A stretch of DNA of 50,025 bases from assembly GCA_050013075.1 (NCBI GenBank), contig JBEKFZ010000024.1:1-50025 (forward strand). The letters run 5' to 3'. The stretch is from JBEKIK01 sp050013075 (GTDB lineage: Bacteria > Planctomycetota > Planctomycetia > Pirellulales > Thermoguttaceae). Under the pieces are notes generated by a model. The model searched no databases and was not told the origin of the DNA. It saw nothing but the letters and a program-made list of their open reading frames with translations. The position numbers were made by a program, and so were the translations under genes. Shown here piece by piece: positions 6,591 through 12,320 of the stretch (positions are counted from its first letter, which is position 1; each line of letters starts with the position of its first letter).

Positions 6591-8486
6591 ATGACTCAAA
6601 ACACCCGTTATCAATGTTGGATTATTGCCGCTGCGGCGATCATTTTTTTTACCTATCTGGGGGCCGCATCGCTGTGGGACGAAGACGAGACGCTTTATGC
6701 ATCTATCGCCCGGGAGATGCTCCAGCGCGGCGACTGGGTCGTGCCGATGTTCAACGGTCACATGTTTCCAGAAAAGCCGCCGCTTATGTTTTGGCTGATG
6801 ATCGCCGGGTTCGAGCTTTTCGGGCAGAATGAATTCGGGGCCCGCTTTTTTTCGGCGCTGCTGGGCGTGGGCACGGCGCTCGTCACGTATCACCTGGGCA
6901 GGTTGCTGTTTAATCCCAGAGTCGGTTTTTGGGCGGGCTTGATTGCCGCCTCGTCAATCATTTTTACCGTTTCCGCCCGGGCGGCCACGGTCGATTCGGC
7001 ATTGGTGTTCGTTTCCACGTTGGCGCTGCTTTGCTTTGTCGCGGGATTCAGTGTTCAGGGTTCAGGGTTCAGGGTTCAGGATTCAGGGGACGGGAATGAT
7101 GGATCGGAATACTTATCTAAATTTGCAATTTGCAATATGCAATTTGCAATTTGCAATAAATCCATTGCTCAGTTTGGTCTTTTTGTGCTTTTTTATGCCT
7201 GCCTTGGCGTGGCGATTTTGGCCAAGGGACCGGTGGGATTTTTGCTGCCGATGGCCGCGTTGGGTTTGTTTTTGATGATTGTTAATTCCCGCCGGGAAAA
7301 TAACGACACCCTGTTACCGTTTAGACCCGGCACTTGTGCCGGGAGCATCACTTCCTCGGGCAGTGGTTTTTTCCGCATTAAGAGATGGTTTGCCATACTT
7401 GGCCTGTTTAGTCCGAAGAACTTTTTAAGAAGTCTGTGGCAACTCCGTCCGATAACCGGTGCAGTCGTGGTTCTGGCCGTGGCGTTGCCGTGGTATATTT
7501 TGGTCGGACTGCGAACCCACGGAGTATGGCTGGAACAGTTTTTTGCGAAATTCAATCTGCGTCCGTTCATGCAGCCTATTCTCGGTCATAGCGGGCCGTT
7601 TTGGCTGCACATTCCTTACCTTCTGATTGGATTTTTCCCGTGGTCGCTGTTTCTCGGGCCGACGATAATCGAGACGATACGGCGAATCCGCGATCGTGAT
7701 CCCCGGCGGGACGGATACGTGCTTTTGACGTGTTGGTTTGGCGTGTTTTTTATCTTCTGGTCGATATGCAGCACAAAACTGCCGCATTATGTTTTGCCCG
7801 TTTATCCGGCCTTGGCGCTGTTGACCGGCGGTTTTCTGGAGACCTGGATTACCGATCCGGCCCGCGTCGGCCCCGGTTGGATGAAGAACGCCTGGATAAC
7901 GACCATAGCGGCGGGCTTGGGCATTATGGTCGCCGTTGGCGTTGCGGCGCGGATTTATCTGCCCGGTGAAGAGCTGATCGGTTTGGTCGGACTGATCCTG
8001 ATTATCGGCGGTTACTTGTGTTTATATTATGCCAAACGCCGACATCGCCAGCGAGTTGTAACGGTATTTGCCTGCATGGCGGCGGTTTTTTTAACCGCCG
8101 TATTCGGCTTTGCCGCACAGCGGGTCGATCAACATCAGAATGCCAAGCGGCTTTTGGCCCGGATCCGCGGCGATTGTCCCGAACCGGCGCCGGTTTGCGC
8201 GTACCGATTTTTCCGCCAGAGCATGGTTTACTACGCCGGGCATCCGGTTCAATACTGCGATGATCCCGAACAGTTGCGGCAATTTCTGGAGCAAGCGCCA
8301 CAAGCGTATGTGATCACCTTGGACAAATACGCCGAGGAAGTAGAAGGCAATCATCCGGGGCGGTTCCAAATTCTTGCCCGCGAGCAGCGTTTTTTGGCCA
8401 CCGACGAGATGATCGTTTTCGCCCCGACCGCCGGGACCGGCGCCGGGCACACGGCAACCCGCCGGCCTTCGATAAGCAGGGATTAG
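6591..8486 (+). CDS. ArnT-like GT83 membrane glycosyltransferase carrying in-frame repeat insertions
   Basis: A 631-residue polytopic protein, paralogous in architecture to the GT83 protein at 3.7 kb. The N-terminal motif is LWDEDETLYASIAREMLQRG then MFPEKPPLMFW. At about residues 150-190 the normal membrane-loop sequence is interrupted by peptide FSVQGSGFRVQDSG, encoded by six GTTCAGG heptads (7046-7087), and by FAICNMQFAICNKS, encoded by five AATTTGC heptads (7120-7154). At 7327-7344 a CCCGGCAC-TT-GTGCCGGG palindrome is also translated (RPGTCAGS). The reading frame survives all three. They fall between predicted membrane helices, so function may be kept. The expected role is sugar transfer from a polyprenyl-phosphate donor. 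The ATG at 6591 follows TAGGAAA at a slightly long spacing. Its stop is 11 bp before the next gene, suggesting co-transcription. Confidence 0.85.
   Translation: MTQNTRYQCWIIAAAAIIFFTYLGAASLWDEDETLYASIAREMLQRGDWVVPMFNGHMFPEKPPLMFWLMIAGFELFGQNEFGARFFSALLGVGTALVTYHLGRLLFNPRVGFWAGLIAASSIIFTVSARAATVDSALVFVSTLALLCFVAGFSVQGSGFRVQDSGDGNDGSEYLSKFAICNMQFAICNKSIAQFGLFVLFYACLGVAILAKGPVGFLLPMAALGLFLMIVNSRRENNDTLLPFRPGTCAGSITSSGSGFFRIKRWFAILGLFSPKNFLRSLWQLRPITGAVVVLAVALPWYILVGLRTHGVWLEQFFAKFNLRPFMQPILGHSGPFWLHIPYLLIGFFPWSLFLGPTIIETIRRIRDRDPRRDGYVLLTCWFGVFFIFWSICSTKLPHYVLPVYPALALLTGGFLETWITDPARVGPGWMKNAWITTIAAGLGIMVAVGVAARIYLPGEELIGLVGLILIIGGYLCLYYAKRRHRQRVVTVFACMAAVFLTAVFGFAAQRVDQHQNAKRLLARIRGDCPEPAPVCAYRFFRQSMVYYAGHPVQYCDDPEQLRQFLEQAPQAYVITLDKYAEEVEGNHPGRFQILAREQRFLATDEMIVFAPTAGTGAGHTATRRPSISRD
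7046..7087 (+). repeat. Heptad repeat tract, GTTCAGG type, inside a CDS (6 units)
   Basis: ATTCAGT, four GTTCAGG and ATTCAGG follow each other without spacing and are translated in the glycosyltransferase. The same unit family occurs at 29654 upstream of secE. Confidence 0.92.
7120..7154 (+). repeat. Heptad repeat tract, AATTTGC type, inside a CDS (5 units)
   Basis: AATTTGC x2, AATATGC, AATTTGC x2. The same unit family flanks fusA and the orphan gene at 14.5 kb. Confidence 0.92.
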
Positions 8487-8497
8487 GAGATATTACC

Positions 8498-9004
8498 GTG
8501 TCAGAACAAACCCTTCGCCAACAGCTTTACGATTCGTTCAAGAATCGGGCGATGATCTATTATTTTATTTACGACGAATTGCGCGGAGATTTTGGTCCCA
8601 GGCGCGCGGAAGCGCTTCTCTCCCGGGCGATATATCGACGCGGGGCGGAAAAAGGGCGGGAAAAATATGCCCAATACGACCCTAATGATCTGCCGGGCCT
8701 GCAAAAGGCCTTTTTGGGCGGCATTGCCGATGAGGGTCGGATGTTCCAGCCCGAGTTGATCCGCGGCGATGCGGCCGGATTGGACATTAAATTTCACGTC
8801 TGCCCTTTGCGCGACGCCTGGAAAGAGGCCGCCTTGCCCGAAGAAGATATCGCAGCCTTGTGCCGCATTGCATCGCGGATCGACTACGGCACGTTCGAGG
8901 CCGCGGGCTTTGCCTTCCATGCCGACACCTATCAGCCCGGCGGCGAAAGCTGCTGCTATTTGCACATCCGGCCGGGGGAAGGCGGAAATAAGAAGGATGA
9001 ATGA
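8498..9004 (+). CDS. L-2-amino-thiazoline-4-carboxylic acid hydrolase family protein
   Basis: A soluble protein of 168 residues that I match to the ATC-hydrolase family (PF14196 type) from its N-terminal FKNRAMIYYFIYDELRGDFG, the helix with AIYRRGAEKG, the central HVCPLRDAWKEA and the late LCRIASRIDYGTFEAAGF. The founding member opens the thiazoline ring in a bacterial L-cysteine route; most relatives are uncharacterised, so only family membership is claimed. Start is GTG at 8498 with a good AGGAGA site. It follows the GT83 gene by 11 bp, probably in one transcript. The last codons (NKKDE) run into GGATGAA heptads, so the C-terminus is partly repeat-derived. Confidence 0.7.
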   Translation: MSEQTLRQQLYDSFKNRAMIYYFIYDELRGDFGPRRAEALLSRAIYRRGAEKGREKYAQYDPNDLPGLQKAFLGGIADEGRMFQPELIRGDAAGLDIKFHVCPLRDAWKEAALPEEDIAALCRIASRIDYGTFEAAGFAFHADTYQPGGESCCYLHIRPGEGGNKKDE

Positions 9005-9074
9005 TGAAGGATGAAAAAACCGCTTGCGGTTTCGCGCCGCCCACCGCCCGCTACCCACCGTCCACCGCCCACTT
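8991..9074. repeat. Mixed heptad tract with central palindrome (12 units in register)
   Basis: GGATGAA-type units (8991-9018) and CCACCG-type units (9040-9074: CCCACCG, CCCGCTA, CCCACCG, TCCACCG, CCCACTT) stay in the same 7-bp register across the intervening palindrome AAACCGC-TT-GCGGTTT at 9017-9032. The tract includes the stop codon of the upstream gene. Confidence 0.85.
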
Positions 9075-9214
9075 TTCTCTGTTTGTTATCCGCTGTCTAG
9101 CATCCGCTTTAATCTAATCCGGTTGTGCCAAAAAGTCCGATAATAAGAGATGGTGTAGCCCCGCCGGATGATTTTTGTTGCCTTGCTGGAAACATGGAAG
9201 ATCGGGGAACGGCA
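9075..9214. other. Intergenic region upstream of an exported-protein gene
   Basis: It holds the presumed promoter and leader of the next gene. Two upstream in-frame ATG codons (9125 and 9194) exist, but the signal peptide and the GGGGA site favour 9215. No other structure is evident. Confidence 0.4.
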
Positions 9215-9853
9215 ATGATTTTGATTCGTCAAATCCTTGTGGTTCTGATAGTTGCATCGATTTTTTCGCTATCTTCCGCGGCAGGCGACCAGGTGCGATA
9301 TTACCAGGAGAACGGAATCACTTATTGTGAGACCCGACGGACGGTTCAACGCCCGGTTTGCGAAACCACAATGCAGCAAACCACCCGGACCGTATATAAA
9401 GAGCAGTATTACACTGAAACCAAGGATGTTACCCGGGTTTATTGGTGCCCGGTGACGACTTACCGCGCGGATACATATTGGGTTGGACGTTTGAATCCGT
9501 TTGTCGAGCCTTATTTGGAAACGCAATGGGTGCCGCAAACTTGCTGGCAGCAGCGGACCGAAGTGGTAAAGCTTCCGGTCACCTGCCGAAAGCTTTCGCC
9601 CGAGACTGAGCAGGTTCAAGTGCCCGTAACAACACGGAAGTTGGTTTCGGAAGAAGTCGTCGTCAGCCGCGTAGCCGTTAGCGGACCGGTTCCACGGGCG
9701 GTTTCACGGGGCGTTGCGACTCCGGGGCAACCGATTGTTGGTATTCCTGGTTCAACGTATAGCGGCGAGCGGATCGGAGGCATCGCCCGGTTGAACCAAG
9801 ACCCGCCTCGCTACGGCGTGGGCACGACTGGGCAAACTTTATCTACCCGATAG
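9215..9853 (+). CDS. Exported Thr/Val-rich repeat protein, hypothetical
   Basis: From the ATG at 9215 (GGGGA seven bases upstream) the protein is 212 residues. Residues 1-22 form a clear signal peptide (MILIRQILVVLIVASIFSL, then SSAAGDQ). The mature part has repeated short segments with Tyr/Cys-Arg-x-Val pattern: CETRRTVQRPVCE, CPVTTYRADTYWV, LPVTCRKLSPE and VPVTTRKLVSE. Such YxxT/CPV-type repeat proteins are frequent in planctomycete genomes and have no assigned function. Cysteines number five or more, compatible with disulfides outside the cytoplasm. A strong hairpin at 9902-9935 closes the gene against the convergent neighbour. I do not recognise a domain; a cell-envelope structural role is only a guess. 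Confidence 0.75.
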   Translation: MILIRQILVVLIVASIFSLSSAAGDQVRYYQENGITYCETRRTVQRPVCETTMQQTTRTVYKEQYYTETKDVTRVYWCPVTTYRADTYWVGRLNPFVEPYLETQWVPQTCWQQRTEVVKLPVTCRKLSPETEQVQVPVTTRKLVSEEVVVSRVAVSGPVPRAVSRGVATPGQPIVGIPGSTYSGERIGGIARLNQDPPRYGVGTTGQTLSTR

Positions 9854-9901
9854 GGCTTAACCCAGATGTGCCAAAAGCCATGGGGCAGATGGCCGAAAGG
9901 C

Positions 9902-9935
9902 GTGGAAGCAAAGCGCCTTGCGTCTTTGCTTCCAC
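9902..9935. terminator. Perfect 12-bp hairpin between convergent genes
   Basis: GTGGAAGCAAAG (9902-9913) pairs perfectly with CTTTGCTTCCAC (9924-9935) around a 10-nt loop. It sits between convergent stop codons and could terminate either strand, although no long T-run follows on either side. Confidence 0.6.
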
Positions 9936-9962
9936 CTTCTACCACATGGCATGAGGGGATTC

Positions 9963-10343
9963 TTAACCGATGCCTTCCAAAACGTCGGGCTCTATATTCG
10001 AGCCGATGGAATACATTTCGTCGGCGTCGCTGATGGGTACTCCGAGCGTGTGCGGCGGATGAGTCCGCGATCGCCGGCGACGGGAAGTTTTGGCCGAGCT
10101 CCAATCCTTGGTGAGCGTCTCAAAAACTTCGGGCGATTCGTAGCGGATGACGTTTTTTCCCTCTGGCATCGGCCCGACCAGGCCACGGAAAACCGGCAGC
10201 CCGCGCAGGCCCAGATCGGTGCTGCAATCGTCCACGCCGATTTGCGTGTGGCGTTTTTGCAAGGCATCTTGATTGTCGTAATCGCGTATGCGAATCTCTC
10301 CGTCCGCGCCGCGAGTAACCACGCGATAGGTGTCTTTTCCCAT
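9963..10343 (-). CDS. Small hypothetical cytosolic protein
   Basis: A 126-residue protein beginning MGKDTYRVVTRGADGEIRIRD. The ATG at 10343 has an AAGGA site nine bases upstream, which supports it against the overlapping plus-strand frame. The sequence is hydrophilic, with no signal peptide, a central GLRGLPVFRGLVGPMPEG and an Arg-rich stretch (SRRRRSRTH). I recognise no family. Convergent with the exported-protein gene. Confidence 0.6.
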   Translation of the reverse strand: MGKDTYRVVTRGADGEIRIRDYDNQDALQKRHTQIGVDDCSTDLGLRGLPVFRGLVGPMPEGKNVIRYESPEVFETLTKDWSSAKTSRRRRSRTHPPHTLGVPISDADEMYSIGSNIEPDVLEGIG

Positions 10344-10757
10344 GGGCGTAAATCCTTGTAAATGCGACTCCGTCGTTTTTTTAAATCCATGCAGGGTATC
10401 GGCAGGCGAAAACCCTTTGGCGGAAAGAATTTAGCTCTGCCGACACAAGGCCGGAAATCGCAAGAATCGGCAGATCGGGCATCATAGCGAGGGTCGTTAT
10501 GACCGAAACCGATTCCACCCTATGGAAGGTGCGAAAAGGCCGATTATGCCGCTTGAAAACCCCGTGCAAACATGAATTTTCCGGCCGTGATCGTTGTATT
10601 GCTTGGAGCAAAAGTTAGGCAAATAACAGCGTGGGTACTGTGTCCATGCTTACGTAGACATCACACAAGGCCTCACTTATAATATGAATATCTGATTGGA
10701 CAATACCAGCTTATATCATTGCTTCCTAAACCTCCTCATTTCATGGAGCACTTGCCA
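10344..10757. other. Intergenic region with the hicB promoter
   Basis: About 410 bp. A possible 76-residue minus-strand frame here has no recognisable features and was not called. The right end contains the promoter listed separately. Nothing else stands out. Confidence 0.5.
10655..10683 (+). promoter_or_regulatory. Sigma-70-type promoter for hicB
   Basis: TAGACA (10655-10660) and a perfect TATAAT (10678-10683) are separated by 17 bp, giving a predicted start near 10690 and a leader of about 68 nt before hicB. Confidence 0.65.
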
Positions 10758-10973
10758 ATGTCACGTGAGTTCAGCATTTTAATCGAGCAGGATGCGGAAG
10801 GTTATTATGTTGCCACGGTGCCCGAACTACGCGGATGCCACACCCAGGCAAAGTCGTTGGACACGCTCATGAAACGAGTGCGTGAGGCAATCGATCTTTG
10901 TCTTGAGGTCGAAAAGGAAGTGCCCAAGGCGTCGCAATTTATCGGTGTGCAACGGATTGTGGTGGAAGTATGA
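10758..10973 (+). CDS. hicB: HicB-family antitoxin
   Basis: Seventy-one residues with the HicB partial RNase-H-like fold pattern: FSILIEQDAEGYYVATVPELRGCHTQA followed by a helix SLDTLMKRVREAIDLCLE. HicB binds and neutralises the mRNA-cleaving toxin HicA. There is no C-terminal DNA-binding domain, as in the short HicB class. The ATG at 10758 has GGAG upstream. Its stop overlaps the next start as ATGA, the usual coupling in such pairs, but the downstream hicA is truncated. The gene may now be a relic or act on toxins elsewhere. Confidence 0.85.
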   Translation: MSREFSILIEQDAEGYYVATVPELRGCHTQAKSLDTLMKRVREAIDLCLEVEKEVPKASQFIGVQRIVVEV

Positions 10974-11080
10974 GCAAGTTGCCCCGACTCAGCGGAAAGA
11001 AACTAATCGCCGTATTGAAGCGAGCAGGCTTTGAAGTAATTTGCATTCGTGGCAGCCATCATTCTTTGCAGCTCGATTGA
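10970..11080 (+). pseudogene. hicA: Truncated HicA toxin (36 residues)
   Basis: The frame starts MSKLPRLSGKKLIAVLKRAGFE and continues VICIRGSHHSLQLD before a stop. This is the N-terminal half of HicA (usual length about 60-80 residues) and includes the conserved Gly-Ser-His motif that carries the catalytic histidine, but the later beta strands (normally with a PVH-type motif) are missing. It overlaps hicB by 4 bp. Only 15 bp separates its stop from brnA on the other strand, so arrival of brnTA may have removed the 3' half. It is probably non-functional, though a mini-toxin cannot be ruled out. Confidence 0.8.
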
Positions 11081-11095
11081 GATTACAGATTTCAA

Positions 11096-11332
11096 TTAAG
11101 ATAAAGATTTTTCCAAGCGTTCCGCCACCCAGACCTTGATTATGGATTGCCGGGGGACTCCGAGACGTTTAGCTTCCTTATCTAAATATTGAATCATCCA
11201 TAGAGGGAAATCAACATTTACTCTTTTCTGCTCCAGCGCAGGTTTTCTAGCCTTTGATATATCAAGATATTTAGATATATTTTGACCTTCTTCAAATTTT
11301 TTATCAAAATCTTTAGCCTTCATAGATCTCAA
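11096..11332 (-). CDS. brnA: BrnA-family antitoxin
   Basis: Seventy-eight residues. The N-terminal part is charged (MKAKDFDKKFEEGQNISKYLD) and the C-terminal part, VNVDFPLWMIQYLDKEAKRLGVPRQSIIKVWVAERLEK, is a ribbon-helix-helix DNA-binding module. In brnTA systems BrnA neutralises the RNase BrnT and represses the operon promoter. It overlaps the 3' end of brnT by 20 bp, as expected for the family. Base composition is clearly AT-richer than the surroundings, which supports recent transfer. Confidence 0.88.
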   Translation of the reverse strand: MRSMKAKDFDKKFEEGQNISKYLDISKARKPALEQKRVNVDFPLWMIQYLDKEAKRLGVPRQSIIKVWVAERLEKSLS

Positions 11333-11573
11333 CCTCTTCTGTGCGGGATCGACGCACTGAAATAATCCTTATCGTTTCACCTCGATATGTAATAACTCCC
11401 GACCAGTATTGATCCGAAATACGTCCTATCACCAAAAATCGCGTTTCATCGCTGGTTTTTGCAGGGATTTCTATTAGATTTGGGTCTTCCCACAGAATTT
11501 GCGCTTCTACAAAATCAATTCCATGTTTTTTCTTGTTTGCTCTACTTTTTTTAATGTTGTATTCAAATTCCAT
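11313..11573 (-). CDS. brnT: BrnT-family ribonuclease toxin
   Basis: Eighty-six residues with the BrnT pattern: MEFEYNIKKSRANKKKHGIDF, AQILWEDPN, DETRFLVIGRISDQYWSGVITYRGETIRIISVRRSRTEEVEIYEG. The family is a RelE-fold ribosome-independent RNase; Arg residues in the SVRRS segment and the conserved Lys/His near the N-terminus match the active-site region. First gene of a toxin-antitoxin operon read on the minus strand. No Shine-Dalgarno precedes the ATG and the predicted promoter lies so close that the mRNA may be leaderless. Intact length. Confidence 0.9.
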   Translation of the reverse strand: MEFEYNIKKSRANKKKHGIDFVEAQILWEDPNLIEIPAKTSDETRFLVIGRISDQYWSGVITYRGETIRIISVRRSRTEEVEIYEG

Positions 11574-11612
11574 GGTATATTAAATATACCATATTTATAC
11601 CTAATTAGTCAA
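11572..11612 (-). promoter_or_regulatory. brnTA promoter with palindromic operator
   Basis: Read on the minus strand, TTGACT (11607-11612) and TATATT (11583-11588) are spaced by 18 bp. The perfect inverted repeat ATGGTATAT-TAA-ATATACCAT (11572-11592) covers the -10 box and the brnT start codon. This is where BrnA autorepression would be expected. The predicted transcription start is only 2-3 bases before the ATG. Confidence 0.75.
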
Positions 11613-11722
11613 ATATATTTTTTGCATATGATTCTAATGTCCGGCATCAGATGGATGACGTCGATTCTTGAATCGGTGGGATGCAGTCCCGGGCTACCCA
11701 GCGATCAATGGACAGGGTTTCT

Positions 11723-11974
11723 TCAAAACAGTTTGAAGGACTGAAGAAGTAAGGCAGTGACCAAAGACGCGATACCACCCTTAATCATAGCTAGGCGGGG
11801 ATTTCGATTATAGGCAGATTCGTGCCTCGAAACATCTCTCTCAAACACCGATGCTGGGCCAAATTGATCGAGTGGCTTCCGATATCCACTCGTTTGCTTC
11901 GCAAGGGGCGATAAGACAAACATCAAGAGGCCAAGTCCCCCGAATGCAAGACTAAGCAAGTCCAAACCGCTCAT
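11723..11974 (-). CDS. Small two-helix membrane protein, hypothetical
   Basis: An 83-residue protein with hydrophobic segments at about 3-24 (LDLLSLAFGGLGLLMFVLSP) and 64-81 (MIKGGIASLVTALLLQSF) and a basic middle. The ATG at 11974 has an excellent GGGAGGA site seven bases upstream, which is the main reason for calling it. I do not recognise a family. It lies alone between brnTA and fusA. Confidence 0.6.
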   Translation of the reverse strand: MSGLDLLSLAFGGLGLLMFVLSPLAKQTSGYRKPLDQFGPASVFERDVSRHESAYNRNPRLAMIKGGIASLVTALLLQSFKLF

Positions 11975-12219
11975 TTTTGTATCCTCCCTTGTTTGTTTCT
12001 GCCAACTTGCTTTGTAACCTGATTTCCACTTCCGTCAGTATAGGCGGAAACACCGAATGCCGTAAGTGGGGGTTGAGTCTCCAGCTTGGCGGAAACCCCA
12101 ATGAAGACAGGCATAGACACAAGACATTATGAGAAAATGACTTCGTTGGTTGGGCGGCCTCTCCCAATGTTTGCACACGCCTTGATTTGCCATCCATCTC
12201 AATCATCAATTGTTTGTTA

Positions 12220-12254
12220 AATTTGCGATTTGCATTTTGCAATTTTCAATTTGC
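12220..12254. repeat. Heptad repeat tract, AATTTGC type (5 units)
   Basis: AATTTGC, GATTTGC, ATTTTGC, AATTTTC, AATTTGC in register. It is the downstream flank of fusA; the upstream flank carries the same unit family. Confidence 0.85.
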
Positions 12255-12269
12255 AATATTTTAATCACT

Positions 12270-12311
12270 GCGATCGACCAACCGACCATGCTACGCATGG
12301 TGCCCGTCGCG
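12270..12311. repeat. 42-bp dispersed palindromic element, copy 1
   Basis: It is the reverse complement of the element at 28262-28303 with only about three mismatches. The core ACCATGC-x3-GCATGGT forms a hairpin. It lies immediately downstream of the fusA stop, so it may also shape the 3' end of the mRNA. Confidence 0.85.
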
Positions 12312-12320
12312 GTTTTATGG

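Larger units (their letters stand above)
11975..12320. other. Intergenic region with heptads and a 42-bp palindromic element
   Basis: Between the small membrane protein and fusA. It contains AATTTGC-type heptads at 12220-12254 and the 42-bp element at 12270-12311. A 96-residue minus frame through the region was not accepted because its start lies in the repeat and no family is seen. Confidence 0.5.

Noticed and set aside
10381..10611. 76-codon minus-strand frame
   Set aside because: No ribosome site, no family, and the sequence looks random; kept as intergenic.
11952..12242. 96-codon minus-strand frame
   Set aside because: Start lies in AATTTGC heptads and it overlaps the better supported small membrane protein.
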